Shown here: piece after piece, positions 8,844-16,899 of the stretch | How positions within the stretch are numbered: position 1 is the first letter of the stretch | Layout of the letters: every line of letters starts with the position of its first letter | NCBI GenBank assembly: GCA_963764205.1 | Contig: CAVXRN010000002.1 | Coordinates: forward strand, 124,001-188,000 | Direction: 5' to 3' | DNA length: 64,000 nucleotides | Origin: Chersky-840 sp963764205 | GTDB taxonomy: Bacteria; Actinomycetota; Acidimicrobiia; Acidimicrobiales; UBA8190 | The notes under the pieces: model-generated | Seen by the model: only the letters and a program-made list of their open reading frames with translations | Told to the model about the DNA's origin: nothing | Database searches by the model: none | Program-made: the position numbers and the translations under genes

Positions 8844-9770
8844 ATGAATTCGTATCGGTCTTTGCCTCGCCAGGGGCGATCGAGGCGGATCACCGCGGCG
8901 GTGTGGCGCGACGTGGCGTCCTCGCTCACCGATCGGGATCGGGACATCCTTCGTCTCATCCGTTGGCATCGGGTGCTCACCTCCAGCCAGGTCTGTCGCA
9001 TGTTCTTCACGGATCGCAATACCGCCCAGCATCGGATGACCCGTCTCTACGAGCTGCGCCTCGTGGAGCGCTTTCGACCGCTGCGAGCCGGTCGGGAGAG
9101 CGAGTACCACTACGTCCTCGATCGCCTCGGTGCCTGGATCGTCGCCAATATGACGAACAGCGACATCGACACCGAGGTGCAACTCCGGTGGCGCACGGAC
9201 CAGGCCCTCGCCATCGCCACCAGCCAGCGCCTCGCTCACACCGTCGGCACCAACGAGGTCTTCGCCCGCCTCATCGGCGCAGCCCGGAGTCGTCCCGGCG
9301 CCGAGCTCGTCACGTGGTGGGGCGAGCGCTACTGCGCCGGCGTCCTCGGCGAAGTCGTGCGTCCCGACGGGCTCGGGGTGTGGCGAGAAGAGGGGGCCCG
9401 TGTCACGTTCTGCCTCGAGTACGACCGGGGGACTGAGTCCCTCGCTCGCCTGGGCGCCAAGGCGGCGGACTACGCCCGGCTCGAAAGTGCCTGGGGCGTG
9501 GCCTTCTGGTTACTCGTCGTCGTGCCCGGTCCTCGCCGCGAGACCGGCGCCCGGGCGGCGCTGTCGGGTCACGGCCTGGCGGTGGCGACGACCACGGCGT
9601 CAGGCGCGCGCCGGCCCGACGCGGCCAACTGGGCGCCCCTCGAGCCCGACGCCCCTCGCCTCCGGCTTGCCGAGCTGGCCGACTGGCCCCGCCCGGCGGC
9701 CTCAGCGGCTCGTCTCGCTCACAGCGCCCACTCCGAGGCGACGGGCCAATCAGGACATGAGGCCCGGTGA
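8844..9770 (+). CDS. Replication-relaxation family winged-helix protein
   Basis: A 308-residue protein, distantly related to the one at 7310. The winged helix is at residues ~25-75 (DRDILRLIRWHRVLTSSQV, NTAQHRMTRLYELRLVERF) and is followed by YHYVLDRLGAWIVA. A central CLEYDRGTESLARL matches the conserved E-x-D region of the family's C-terminal domain. ATG 8844 is preferred because a G-rich Shine-Dalgarno stretch (8832-8838) lies just upstream and the domain starts soon after; the frame is open further upstream without recognisable sequence. The stop overlaps a possible start of the recombinase frame (TGATG), so the two are probably one transcript. Confidence 0.78.
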   Translation: MNSYRSLPRQGRSRRITAAVWRDVASSLTDRDRDILRLIRWHRVLTSSQVCRMFFTDRNTAQHRMTRLYELRLVERFRPLRAGRESEYHYVLDRLGAWIVANMTNSDIDTEVQLRWRTDQALAIATSQRLAHTVGTNEVFARLIGAARSRPGAELVTWWGERYCAGVLGEVVRPDGLGVWREEGARVTFCLEYDRGTESLARLGAKAADYARLESAWGVAFWLLVVVPGPRRETGARAALSGHGLAVATTTASGARRPDAANWAPLEPDAPRLRLAELADWPRPAASAARLAHSAHSEATGQSGHEAR

Positions 9771-9868
9771 TGGCCCCGCCCGGGGAGGAGGACTTGCACA
9801 GGAACGTGGACGGAGCGCTCATGGATGGGTTCGAGGCCATGGACGAATCCGAGGAAAGGAAGAACGCC

Positions 9869-11509
9869 ATGCGCTGTGTGCTCTATCTGCGGGTGTCGAC
9901 CCGCGAGCAGGCCGAGAAAGGGGAAGGCACCGAGGGACTCTCGATCCCGGCCCAGCGCGAGGCCTGTACCCGCCATGTCCGCGACGCGGGGTGGATGCTC
10001 AGCGACGAGTACGTCGACCGGGGCGAATCGGCCCGCAGTGCCGATCGTCCCGCGCTGAAGGACATGCTGGCTCGCATCGCCGGAGACCGGGACATCGACG
10101 CCCTGGTCGTGCACAAGATCGACCGCCTGGCGCGCAACATGGAGGACCACGTCGCCATCCGGGCGCTGCTACGACGCCGGGGCGTCGCTCTCGTGTCGGT
10201 GACCGAGAACGTGGAGGAGACCGCCTCGGGGCGCCTCGTCGAGGGTATCCACGCCCTGATGGCTGAGTTCTACTCGGCCAACCTTGCCAGCGAGATCAAG
10301 AAAGGCCAGGACCAGAAAGCCAAGCTGGGTGGTTTCCCCCACGGGGCTCCGCTCGGGTATCTCAACGTGCGCGAAGTTATTGGCGGCCGCCCGGTGGCTC
10401 GCATCGTCCCGGACCCCGAACGAGCGCCGCTCGTCCAGCTTGCCTTCAAGCACTACGTCACGGGCGAATGGACCCTGCAGCGCCTGGCGACCGAACTGGC
10501 CCATCGGGGCCTCACCAATCGGGGCCAGCGGTCCAAGGCGCCGGCCCCGATCACCTGGCAGGGACTGGCCAAAATTCTCGCCAACCCGGTCTACATCGGG
10601 ATCGTGGAATGGAACGGCGTCCAGTATCCGGGCACCCACGAGCCTCTTGTCACCCCCGAGGTTTTCCGTCACGTCCGGGAACTGATCGGGGCACGCTCCG
10701 CACGCGGCACGCGCGAGCGCAAACACCCCCATCACCTGAAAGGGCTGCTGCACTGCGGCGTATGCGGGCGGCGGCTCTCGGTCCAGCGCTCCAAGGGTCG
10801 CTATGTCTATTTCTTCTGCCTGGGTCAGAAGAACGACCCCGAGGGCACCTGTCGGGAACGTTACGTCGCTGCCGACGCCCTCGAAGCTCAGGTCGAGGAC
10901 CTCTATGAGCGCATTCAGCTCCCGCATTCCTGGGCGGAGCGCCTGCGCCAAGAGCTGGCCGCGGAGGTGATCGAACGCCAACGATCCGACGCCGCGCAAC
11001 GGGAGCTGCTCACTCGTCGGCTCACCAAGGCCGAGGCAGAGCGACGCAAGCTTCTCGACGCCTACTACGGCGGCGCCATCGACGTCGCCACGCTCAAGAC
11101 CGAGCAAGCCCGCATCGGCACCGATGTCAACACCGCCAAAGAACGTCTCGCCGATCTCGACGCCAACCTCACCGAGTGGCAGGAGATCCTAGAGCTGGCC
11201 GCCACCCTCGCCACCAGATGCGGGGAGGCTTATCGCAAAGCCGATGACCGCTCGCGCAAGCTTTTCAACGCGGTGGTGTTCGAGCGCCTGGACGTGAAAG
11301 GCGGCCGGCTTTGCGAGGTGCAGTACCGGCAGCCGTTCGACGACATCTTCAGCGTGTCCGAGTTCGAATACGAAACACAAGTGGAGGTGGCGGGAATCGA
11401 ACCCGCGTCCTTCGGCTTCTCATCGGGCCTTCTCCGAGCGCAGCCGGCAGCAAAGTCTCGGGACCCCCACCGCCGCCGGCGAATTCAGGGGTCCCCAGCC
11501 GATCTTTGA
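9869..11509 (+). CDS. Large serine recombinase (integrase), C-terminus reading into antisense ssrA
   Basis: Catalyses site-specific integration or excision of the element. The resolvase N-terminal domain begins MRCVLYLRVSTREQ with catalytic Ser10 in YLRVS; the recombinase domain follows (~residues 160-280), then a zinc ribbon (CGVC ... FFC ... GTC, ~300-335) and a coiled coil (~370-450). ATG 9869 is chosen because GAGGAAAGGA lies just upstream and YLRVS is normally near the N-terminus; the frame is open back to GTG 9767/ATG 9770, which overlap the previous stop. The last ~43 codons (from VEVAGIEPASFG) are the complement of the tmRNA 3' half, so the natural tail has been replaced by host sequence at the junction. 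This places the attachment site at the recombinase 3' end. Confidence 0.92.
   Translation: MRCVLYLRVSTREQAEKGEGTEGLSIPAQREACTRHVRDAGWMLSDEYVDRGESARSADRPALKDMLARIAGDRDIDALVVHKIDRLARNMEDHVAIRALLRRRGVALVSVTENVEETASGRLVEGIHALMAEFYSANLASEIKKGQDQKAKLGGFPHGAPLGYLNVREVIGGRPVARIVPDPERAPLVQLAFKHYVTGEWTLQRLATELAHRGLTNRGQRSKAPAPITWQGLAKILANPVYIGIVEWNGVQYPGTHEPLVTPEVFRHVRELIGARSARGTRERKHPHHLKGLLHCGVCGRRLSVQRSKGRYVYFFCLGQKNDPEGTCRERYVAADALEAQVEDLYERIQLPHSWAERLRQELAAEVIERQRSDAAQRELLTRRLTKAEAERRKLLDAYYGGAIDVATLKTEQARIGTDVNTAKERLADLDANLTEWQEILELAATLATRCGEAYRKADDRSRKLFNAVVFERLDVKGGRLCEVQYRQPFDDIFSVSEFEYETQVEVAGIEPASFGFSSGLLRAQPAAKSRDPHRRRRIQGSPADL
11382..11410 (-). other. Candidate attachment junction in ssrA 3' end
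   Basis: The acceptor and T-arm of tmRNA begin exactly where recognisable recombinase sequence ends. Integrative elements commonly use this part of ssrA and rebuild the 3' end on insertion. No second copy of the sequence is visible between base 1 and 11,000, so the other end of the element would lie outside the window. Confidence 0.5.
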
Positions 11510-11608
11510 TTTCCCCGGTGGCCAATCGGCGCAACCGCTCGGGTAAGCCCCGCTAGATGACGCCCGCTACCGACCTGCAGGGCTGAGGCCGGACGGACGG
11601 GCTACGTA

Positions 11609-11638
11609 TTAAGCAGCCAGCGCGAGTTCAGAGTTCGC
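11609..11638 (-). other. tmRNA tag reading frame, peptide ANSELALAA
   Basis: Reads GCG AAC TCT GAA CTC GCG CTG GCT GCT TAA on the minus strand, directly after an AAAAAAAAUAAAC stretch that matches the usual resume region. The tag ends in the standard ALAA-type degron and is nine residues long, one shorter than the E. coli ANDENYALAA. Confidence 0.85.
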
Positions 11639-11850
11639 GTTTATTTTTTTTGTTCCGGCTCTTTAACGTGGCTCCGGAGACCACGGCTCGCTTCTCCCGA
11701 ATTGACGACCAAAGTCGAAACCGATCACCCCCTGATTGTCTCGACGTCCATCCTACCGCCGCCGACCCGGTATCCAGACGGTGGCGTGCACCAGGCACGA
11801 TCGGGAGAAAACCACCGAAGCCGACCCCGGTGCCCCATCCCGAACGAGGC

Positions 11851-12405
11851 TCAGTCGTATTCCTTGCGGGCGCCGCGGCCCACGCTCTTGCCGGCCGCGC
11901 TGCGGGCCTCGCGCGCCGCGTCGCGCTCGGCGTCGCGCGTGGCGATGGCGTGGCGCTTGTCGTACAGGCGCCGTCCTCGGGCCAGGGCCAGCTCGACCTT
12001 GGCCCGGCCGTCTTTGAAGTAGACCGAGAGGGGTACGAGCGTGAGGGCCTTCTGCTGGGTCTGGCCCTGGAGCTCGTCGATCTGGCTGCGGTGCAGCAGC
12101 AGCTTGCGTCGTCGTTCGGGGTCGTGGGCGCCGAACCCCGCGGCGTGCTCGTAGGGAGGGATGTGGACGCCGAGCAGCCACGCTTCGCCCTCCTCGACCC
12201 GGGCGTAGGCGTCGGCCAGGGTCACGCGACCAGCCCGGAGCGACTTCACTTCACTCCCTTGCAGGGCGAGGCCGCACTCGTAGGTCTCGAGGATGTCGTA
12301 CTCGTGTCGGGCCCGACGGTTGCGGGCCACGGTCTTGATCCGGTCGGTCCCGTCGTCGGGGACGCGGCGCGGGGCGCGCCGTCCCGGTCCTTTGGCTGCT
12401 GCCAC
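11851..12405 (-). CDS. smpB: SsrA-binding protein SmpB
   Basis: Binds tmRNA and brings it to stalled ribosomes. The core runs from RNRRARHEYDI through GLALQGSEVKSLRAGRVTL, the HIPPYEH strand, RKLLLHRSQID and LVPLSVYFKDGRAKVELALARG, to the basic YDKRHAIATRDAERDA tail that inserts into the mRNA channel. GTG 12405 gives 184 residues with a basic extension; GTG 12330 would give the usual ~160 residues but removes part of the conserved start. Upstream of the stop there is a short gap to ssrA on the same strand, so RNA and protein partners are neighbours. Confidence 0.95.
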   Translation of the reverse strand: MAAAKGPGRRAPRRVPDDGTDRIKTVARNRRARHEYDILETYECGLALQGSEVKSLRAGRVTLADAYARVEEGEAWLLGVHIPPYEHAAGFGAHDPERRRKLLLHRSQIDELQGQTQQKALTLVPLSVYFKDGRAKVELALARGRRLYDKRHAIATRDAERDAAREARSAAGKSVGRGARKEYD

Positions 12406-12522
12406 CCGTCGAACGGTACCCCGGTGCGCGCCGTGGCCCGTCCGTGGGTCCGGGAGTCGGGGGTGGACGGCACCCGAGGTCGGTGCGTGCCGGGTGCGAG
12501 GCCCCCCGGTACCCTCGGTGGG

Positions 12523-12930
12523 ATGCTCCGACTGGCCGCCGGTGTCCATGCCGAGATCGTGGGGCACTGCCTGCGGGGCCTCCCCGACGAAGCCTGTGGG
12601 TTGCTCGGCGGCGACGTCGCCTCGGGGGACGTGGCCCGGTGCTACCCGACCCGCAACGTCGCGGCGTCGGCCAAGCTCTACACGGTGGACCCCGGCGACC
12701 ATCTGCGGGCTGACCGAGATGCGGAGTCCCGGGGCATCGAGATCATGGGCGTCTTCCATTCCCATACCCACACCGACGCCTATCCGTCGCCCACCGACGT
12801 AGGCCAGGCGCCGGACCCCGCCTGGCACTACGTGATCGTGTCGTTGCGCGACACCCACCCGACGATGCGCTCCTACCGCATCGTGGGGTCGGTGGTGGAG
12901 GAGGAGCCGGTCGTGGTCGAGGCGCGGTGA
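12523..12930 (+). CDS. mec: JAMM/MPN metalloprotease Mec (CysO-cysteine hydrolase)
   Basis: In mycobacteria Mec cleaves cysteine from the CysO-cysteine adduct. The 135-residue protein has the JAMM zinc site: a Glu in PDEACGLLGG (Glu23) and HSHTHTDAYPSPTD, which gives the two His and the Asp ligands. It is followed about 100 bases later by cysO and cysM, the exact partners of the pathway and the same order as in M. tuberculosis. It diverges from smpB with a ~117-base shared upstream region. A TAGAAT element at 12954-12959, after this gene, could start a cysO-cysM transcript. Confidence 0.92.
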   Translation: MLRLAAGVHAEIVGHCLRGLPDEACGLLGGDVASGDVARCYPTRNVAASAKLYTVDPGDHLRADRDAESRGIEIMGVFHSHTHTDAYPSPTDVGQAPDPAWHYVIVSLRDTHPTMRSYRIVGSVVEEEPVVVEAR

Positions 12931-13027
12931 CCGGCTGGCCCGGTAGAATGCTGAGTGAAGTCGTCAACATTCGTCCCGCCGTCCGTCGCCCCCGGGGACG
13001 AGTCGGCCTCCGAGCCGGGAGGGCATT

Positions 13028-13303
13028 GTGGCTGTCGAGGTGAGGCTTCCCACGGTCCTGCGCCAGCACGCCGGCGGGAGGTCCGCGGTGATCGCCGAGG
13101 GGTCGACCATCGGAGAGGTGCTGGCCGACCTGGTGCGCAACTATCCCGGGTTGAAGGGCCAGGTCCTCACCGACGACGGCACGTTGCACAAGTTCGTGAA
13201 CGTGTACGTCGACGACGACGACGTCCGGTACCTCGAGCAGCTCGACACCAAGGTGGCCGACGGTGTGACCGTGTCGATCCTGCCCGCCGTGGCCGGCGGC
13301 TGA
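13028..13303 (+). CDS. cysO: Sulfur carrier protein CysO (ThiS/MoaD-like)
   Basis: A 91-residue ubiquitin-fold sulfur carrier. The C-terminal Gly-Gly (LPAVAGG) is the site of thiocarboxylate formation; the sulfur is then moved to an amino-acrylate on CysM. The middle KFVNVYVDDDDVRYLEQLDT matches the MoaD/ThiS strand pattern. GTG 13028 is preceded by GGGAGG (13017-13023). It lies between mec and cysM. Confidence 0.93.
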   Translation: MAVEVRLPTVLRQHAGGRSAVIAEGSTIGEVLADLVRNYPGLKGQVLTDDGTLHKFVNVYVDDDDVRYLEQLDTKVADGVTVSILPAVAGG

Positions 13304-13342
13304 GGTCGCCGCCCCGGCCGGGCGCACGACCGTCGACCGTCC

Positions 13343-14291
13343 ATGGCTCGCGTCACGAGCATCCTCGATCTCATCGGCGACACGCCGCTGGTCGACGTCA
13401 GCACCCTGAGCCCCAACCCCGAGGCGCGCATTCTCGATCAAGCTCGAGGGACAGAACCCGGGCGGGTCGGTGAAGGACCGCATCGCGTTGTCGATGGTGG
13501 AAGAGGCCGAGAAGCAGGGGTTGCTCTCGCCCGGGGCCATCCTGCTCGAACCGTCGTCGGGCAACACCGGCATCGGGCTCGCCCTGGTGGCGCGGGTGAA
13601 GGGCTACCGGCTCAAGGTGGTCCTGCCCTCGAACGTGTCGGTGGAGCGTCGGCAGTTGCTCGAGGTGTGGGGCGCGGAGATCATAGAGTCGCCCGGGAGC
13701 GAAGGGTCCAACGGGGCGGTGCGCATGGCGCAGGCCGTCGCGGCGGAGCACCCCGAGTGGGTGTTTCTGTACCAGTACGCCAACACGGCCAACCCCAAGG
13801 CGCACTACGAGGGGACCGGGCCCGAGATCTGGCGTGACTGCCCCGAGGTCACACACTTCGTCGCCGGGTTGGGCACGTCGGGCACGTTGTTGGGGGTGGG
13901 CAGGTTCCTGAAGGAGCGCAATCCCGCCGTCGAGGTGTGGGCGGTCGAGCCCCCGGCGGGGGAGATGGTGGACGGCCTGCGCAACCTCGACGACGGCTAC
14001 ATCCCGCCCATCTTCACCGAGCTCGGCGGGTCGGAGCTGCTCGACCGCAAGACGATGGTGGGCCCCCGGCAGTCGGTGGAGTGGACGCGACGGTTGGCCG
14101 AGGTGGGCGTGTTCGCGGGGATCTCGTCGGGCGCAGCCATGGCGGGTGCGGCCAAGTGCGCACAGGCGATCGAGGCCGGGGTGATCGTGGTGGTGTCGGC
14201 CGACGCCGGATGGAAGTACCTGTCGACCGGGGCGTGGACCGACGATCTCGACGTGGTGGTCGAACGGGCCAAGCGGACGATCTACTTCTGA
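13343..14291 (+). CDS. cysM: Cysteine synthase CysM (O-phosphoserine sulfhydrylase type), one frameshift
   Basis: PLP enzyme that makes cysteine using CysO thiocarboxylate. The N-terminus MARVTSILDLIGDTPLVDV is in one frame; from KLEGQNPGGSVKDR the protein continues in the next frame to IYF. One extra base near 13436 restores a continuous product. The PLP lysine lies in SVKDR and the phosphate loop is SSGNTGIG. The rest is intact and full length (~315 residues), so a sequencing error is more likely than real loss. It converges directly on the encapsulin gene with no gap (stop 14291, next stop 14292). Confidence 0.9.
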
Positions 14292-15104
14292 TCAGCTCTT
14301 CTTCTTGCTCTTGAGGATGACCGCCGAGTCGGGCTCGAGGACACGGAAGCTGAAGCTCTCTTCGAGGTACAGCGCCACGGTGTCGGCATCGTGGCCGGCG
14401 TAGCCGATGGAGATGTCCTGCCCCGACTCGAAGACGAAGTCGCCGCCGCGCAGACTCAGGACGATGCCGCCTTCGACGCCCGGCGCCCACACGAGCGGGC
14501 CGGTCAGGATCTGGCGGAGGTGGTCGAGCAGGAGGTGGCCACCGTGCTCGGCGGTGTGGACGATCTCGGTGTAGATGCCCGGCGACAGGGCCAGGCCGTA
14601 GGGGCCGCCGATGCCCGCCCCGCGCAGCACGTCGACGGCCTCGGCCACGGCGGTGGGGTAGTGCTCGGCATCGGGCGAGAGCGTGAGGGCGCTGTGCGAG
14701 GTGCTCTCGGTGATCCCCTTGATCTGTCCCGCCGCGTAGCCGTGGAAGACCGCCGTGTTCTCCGCCAGTGCCATGCGCTTGCCCGCCTCTTCGAGGCCGG
14801 GGAGGTCGAGGTCCGTGGCGCCGCGCTCGGCGTCGTCGATCTCGGCGCGCGCCACGACGAAGTCGGCGCGCAGCTCCACCAGTGGCATGACGCGGCGTTG
14901 CGAGCCGGTGACGTCGGGCGCGGGTCCGGCGATCGACGTGGTGCGCCCCGTGGCGGTGGCGGAGTGGGCCCAGCCCAGGGGGCCGTCGAAGTCGACGAGC
15001 TTGCGGGCCGCGAGATGCGTCTCGAGGCGGGGCCGGATCTCGTCTTCGATGGCCTTCCATCCCGCGTCGCCGACGGGGGCGAGCTCCCGGTGGAGGTGGT
15101 TCAT
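14292..15104 (-). CDS. Encapsulin shell protein (linocin M18 / family 1)
   Basis: A 270-residue HK97-fold protein that self-assembles into a protein nanocompartment. It has the family start NHLHRELAPVGDAGWKAIED and the stretches TSIAGPAPDVTGSQRRVMPL, VFHGYAAGQIKGI, YGLALSPGIYTEIV and GGDFVFESGQDISIGY. The start ATG (15104) overlaps the stop of the ferritin-like cargo gene by four bases (ATGA), so shell and cargo are translated together. Genes on both flanks are on the plus strand and belong to a block that is continuous in mycobacteria, so the pair appears inserted. Confidence 0.95.
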   Translation of the reverse strand: MNHLHRELAPVGDAGWKAIEDEIRPRLETHLAARKLVDFDGPLGWAHSATATGRTTSIAGPAPDVTGSQRRVMPLVELRADFVVARAEIDDAERGATDLDLPGLEEAGKRMALAENTAVFHGYAAGQIKGITESTSHSALTLSPDAEHYPTAVAEAVDVLRGAGIGGPYGLALSPGIYTEIVHTAEHGGHLLLDHLRQILTGPLVWAPGVEGGIVLSLRGGDFVFESGQDISIGYAGHDADTVALYLEESFSFRVLEPDSAVILKSKKKS

Positions 15105-15475
15105 GATTCGCGTCCCTTCAGGCTCCCGATGCCGAGCGATCCCGACCCCGCCGCCGCTGCCGCGCCCGACCCTGCTTCGGCCTGGGTCTCGATCTCGAGG
15201 ATGGAGCCGGTGGTGAACAGATACGTGCGGAGGTGCTGGTCCAACGTGGGGTCGCGGCGTCGGAGCCACTCGAGGGTCATCGAGGCGTGCTCTTTCTCCT
15301 CGTCGCGGTTGTGGGCGAGGACGTCGGCCAGGCTGGGGTCGGAGGTGGCCTTGACCCGCTGGTCGTACCAGTCGACGGCCTCGAGCTCCTCGCACAGCGA
15401 GGTCATGGCCCGGTGGTGGTCGATGGTGTCCTCGTCGAGGAGCTCTGCCGCTTCGTGCAGCCCTTCGCTCGCCAT
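15101..15475 (-). CDS. Encapsulated ferritin-like protein (EncFtn cargo)
   Basis: A 124-residue two-helix ferritin-like protein that oxidises and delivers iron inside the encapsulin. Helix 1 contains LCEELEAVDWYDQR and helix 2 the metal-binding HNRDEEKEHASMTLEWLRRRD, which match the EncFtn pattern. A flexible Ala/Gly/Ser linker leads to a C-terminal SLGIGSLKG, the typical cargo-loading peptide. The start ATG has AGGAG six bases upstream. The gene is upstream of, and coupled to, the encapsulin gene. Confidence 0.94.
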   Translation of the reverse strand: MASEGLHEAAELLDEDTIDHHRAMTSLCEELEAVDWYDQRVKATSDPSLADVLAHNRDEEKEHASMTLEWLRRRDPTLDQHLRTYLFTTGSILEIETQAEAGSGAAAAAGSGSLGIGSLKGRES

Positions 15476-15503
15476 GTCGTGCTCCTGTCGCCTCTGACCC
15501 CGG

Positions 15504-15549
15504 TGGTCGCGTCCGGTCCAGGTGACTGGTCGCGTCCGGTCCGGGTGAC
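15504..15549. promoter_or_regulatory. Tandem 23-bp repeats upstream of the encapsulin operon
   Basis: Two adjacent 23-base copies (15504-15526 and 15527-15549) differ at one base. They lie 29 bases before the EncFtn start, between it and the divergent gene at 15582, next to an A/T-rich acggtatatg. The position suits a regulator binding site; no known box is recognised. Confidence 0.5.
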
Positions 15550-15581
15550 ACGGTATATGTTTCGCACATGGCCGACTTCCC

Positions 15582-15914
15582 GTGGACGCGCGTGACCCGG
15601 TGAGCCCGAGATCGACCCGGACCAAGGCTCCGGTCCAGGCTCTCCCCGAGCACCTGCACCGGAGCGAGGAGTGGCACGGGTTGCGCCGTGGGGACCCCGT
15701 CGAGATCGAGGGGCCGGTGCTGCGGGGTGCGGCGTGGCGGTTCCTGGGGTACGTGCGCAACGAGCGCAACGGGACCGAGTCGGTCGAGGTCATCGGTGGC
15801 CGTCCCGGCGAGGACCGGGTGCGGTCGTTCCTCCCCGAACAGGTGTTTCCCGTGGGCGGGCGCAAGGCCGGCACCGCCTCGCTCGCCGACGCCCCCCGCC
15901 TGCCGCTGCGCTGA
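15582..15914 (+). CDS. Small hypothetical protein between encapsulin and murI
   Basis: A protein of about 110 residues of unknown function. The body has HRSEEWHGLRRGDPVEIEG, then alternating strand-like segments (AAWRFLGYVRNERNGTESVEVI, VRSFLPEQVFPV), which suggest a small beta-barrel. There are no membrane segments. The start is uncertain: GTG 15582 or GTG 15600. It is divergent from the encapsulin operon and shares its upstream repeats, so it may be co-regulated, but it is on the same strand as murI, which follows after 54 bases. Confidence 0.6.
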   Translation: MDARDPVSPRSTRTKAPVQALPEHLHRSEEWHGLRRGDPVEIEGPVLRGAAWRFLGYVRNERNGTESVEVIGGRPGEDRVRSFLPEQVFPVGGRKAGTASLADAPRLPLR

Positions 15915-15968
15915 GCGCTCCGCCCCGGGTGGCTCTCGACGCCCGACGGGTGCCGTAGCCTTCGGGCC

Positions 15969-16893
15969 ATGGACGGCCGGCCCATCGGCATGTTCGACAG
16001 CGGGTTCGGAGGCCTCACCGTGGCTCGGGCGCTGATCGACCTCGCCCCGCACGAGGAATTCGTCTACGTGGGCGACACCGGCCGCTACCCGTACGGGCCG
16101 CGCGACCTCGACGAGGTGCGGTCGTTCGCGGTGCAGATCGCGCGGTGGCTGGTGGACGAGATCGACGTGAAGCTCATCGTGGTGGCGTGCAACACGGCGT
16201 CGGCCGCCGCGCTCGACACGCTGCGGGCGCTGCTGCCGGTGCCGGTGGTCGGGGTCATCGACCCCGGGGTGCGCGCCCTGGCACGGGCCACGCGCAACCG
16301 GCGGGTGGGTGTGGTCGGGACGGTGGGGACGATCCGGTCCGGCGCGTACCAGCGGGCCATCTCGGGCTTGCCGGTGCCGCTCGAGCTCGTGCCCGCGTCG
16401 TGCCCGGGCTTCGTCGAGTTCGTCGAACGGGGCGAGACGCGTTCGGACCAGGTGTCGGTGTTGGCCGAGCGCCTGCTGGCGCCGGTGCGCGAGGCCGGGG
16501 TCGACGCGCTGTTGCTGGGGTGCACGCACTACCCGTTCCTGGCGCGGACCATCGCCGATGTCATGGGCCGTGACGTGGTGCTCGTGTCGTCGGCCGACGA
16601 GACCGCGTTCGAGGTGCGCGCCATCCTCGGCGGCGCCGCACCGCGCCGCGACGGAGGCACCGCGCCACGTGCGCGACGGGGTGGCGCGTGGCGCGGACGA
16701 GCCCGGGTCGCTGCGGGTGTTCTCGTCGGGGGACGTCGAGTGGTTCCGCACGGTCGGGAGCCGGCTCTTCGGGGGCGAGCTCGGCACGGTGCAGGGGCTG
16801 TCGTGGCCGACGCCGGTCCCGGTGGCCGACGCCGGTCCCGGTGCCCGTCGGCGCGGTGCGGGTCCCGGCCGACGCGGCGCGGCTTCGGGCTGA
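15969..16893 (+). CDS. murI: Glutamate racemase MurI, one frameshift
   Basis: Makes D-glutamate for peptidoglycan. It begins IGMFDSGFGGLTV and carries both catalytic cysteines (VACNTASAA and LLGCTHYPF). Near 16630-16675 the frame shifts by one base: the C-terminal part (LRVFSSGDVEWFRTVGSRL) lies in the next frame and ends at 16893. MurI is normally essential and the remainder is intact, so a sequence error is likely. A proline/alanine/arginine-rich tail after GLSWPTP is longer than usual. Its place before the MBL hydrolase and rph matches M. tuberculosis. Confidence 0.9.
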
Positions 16894-16899
16894 CGCGGG

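Larger units (their letters stand above)
11382..11732 (-). ncRNA. ssrA: tmRNA (trans-translation RNA)
   Basis: A 351-base RNA that rescues stalled ribosomes together with SmpB. The 5' end GGGGGUG (11732-11726) pairs with CACCUCC (11389-11383) to form a seven-base acceptor stem with discriminator A at 11382; CCA is not encoded. The 5' part has the conserved GGUUUCGAC. The T-arm reads GCGGGUUCGAUUCCCGC. The tag region follows an A-rich stretch before the resume codon. A possible promoter -10 (TAGGAT, 11755-11750) lies about 17 bases before the mature 5' end. smpB is the next gene upstream on the same strand. The 3' end borders the serine recombinase. Confidence 0.95.

Noticed and set aside
8285..9436. 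Long plus-strand frame covering the gap and the second replication-relaxation gene
   Set aside because: It is Arg/Ser-rich nonsense and conflicts with the winged-helix protein in another frame.
1..11000. Second attachment site (copy of ssrA 3' end) for the element
   Set aside because: I found no copy by eye within the window; the left end is probably further upstream.
11381..11420. Possible tRNA gene at the recombinase 3' end
   Set aside because: The T-arm belongs to tmRNA: the acceptor partner lies 340 bases away, with a tag frame between.
12406..12858. Upstream extension of the SmpB frame to 335 codons
   Set aside because: The extension lies opposite the mec gene and has no similarity to SmpB.
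13343..14291. Programmed frameshift in cysM
   Set aside because: There is no slippery heptamer and similar breaks occur in eight other places, so sequence error is the simpler reading.
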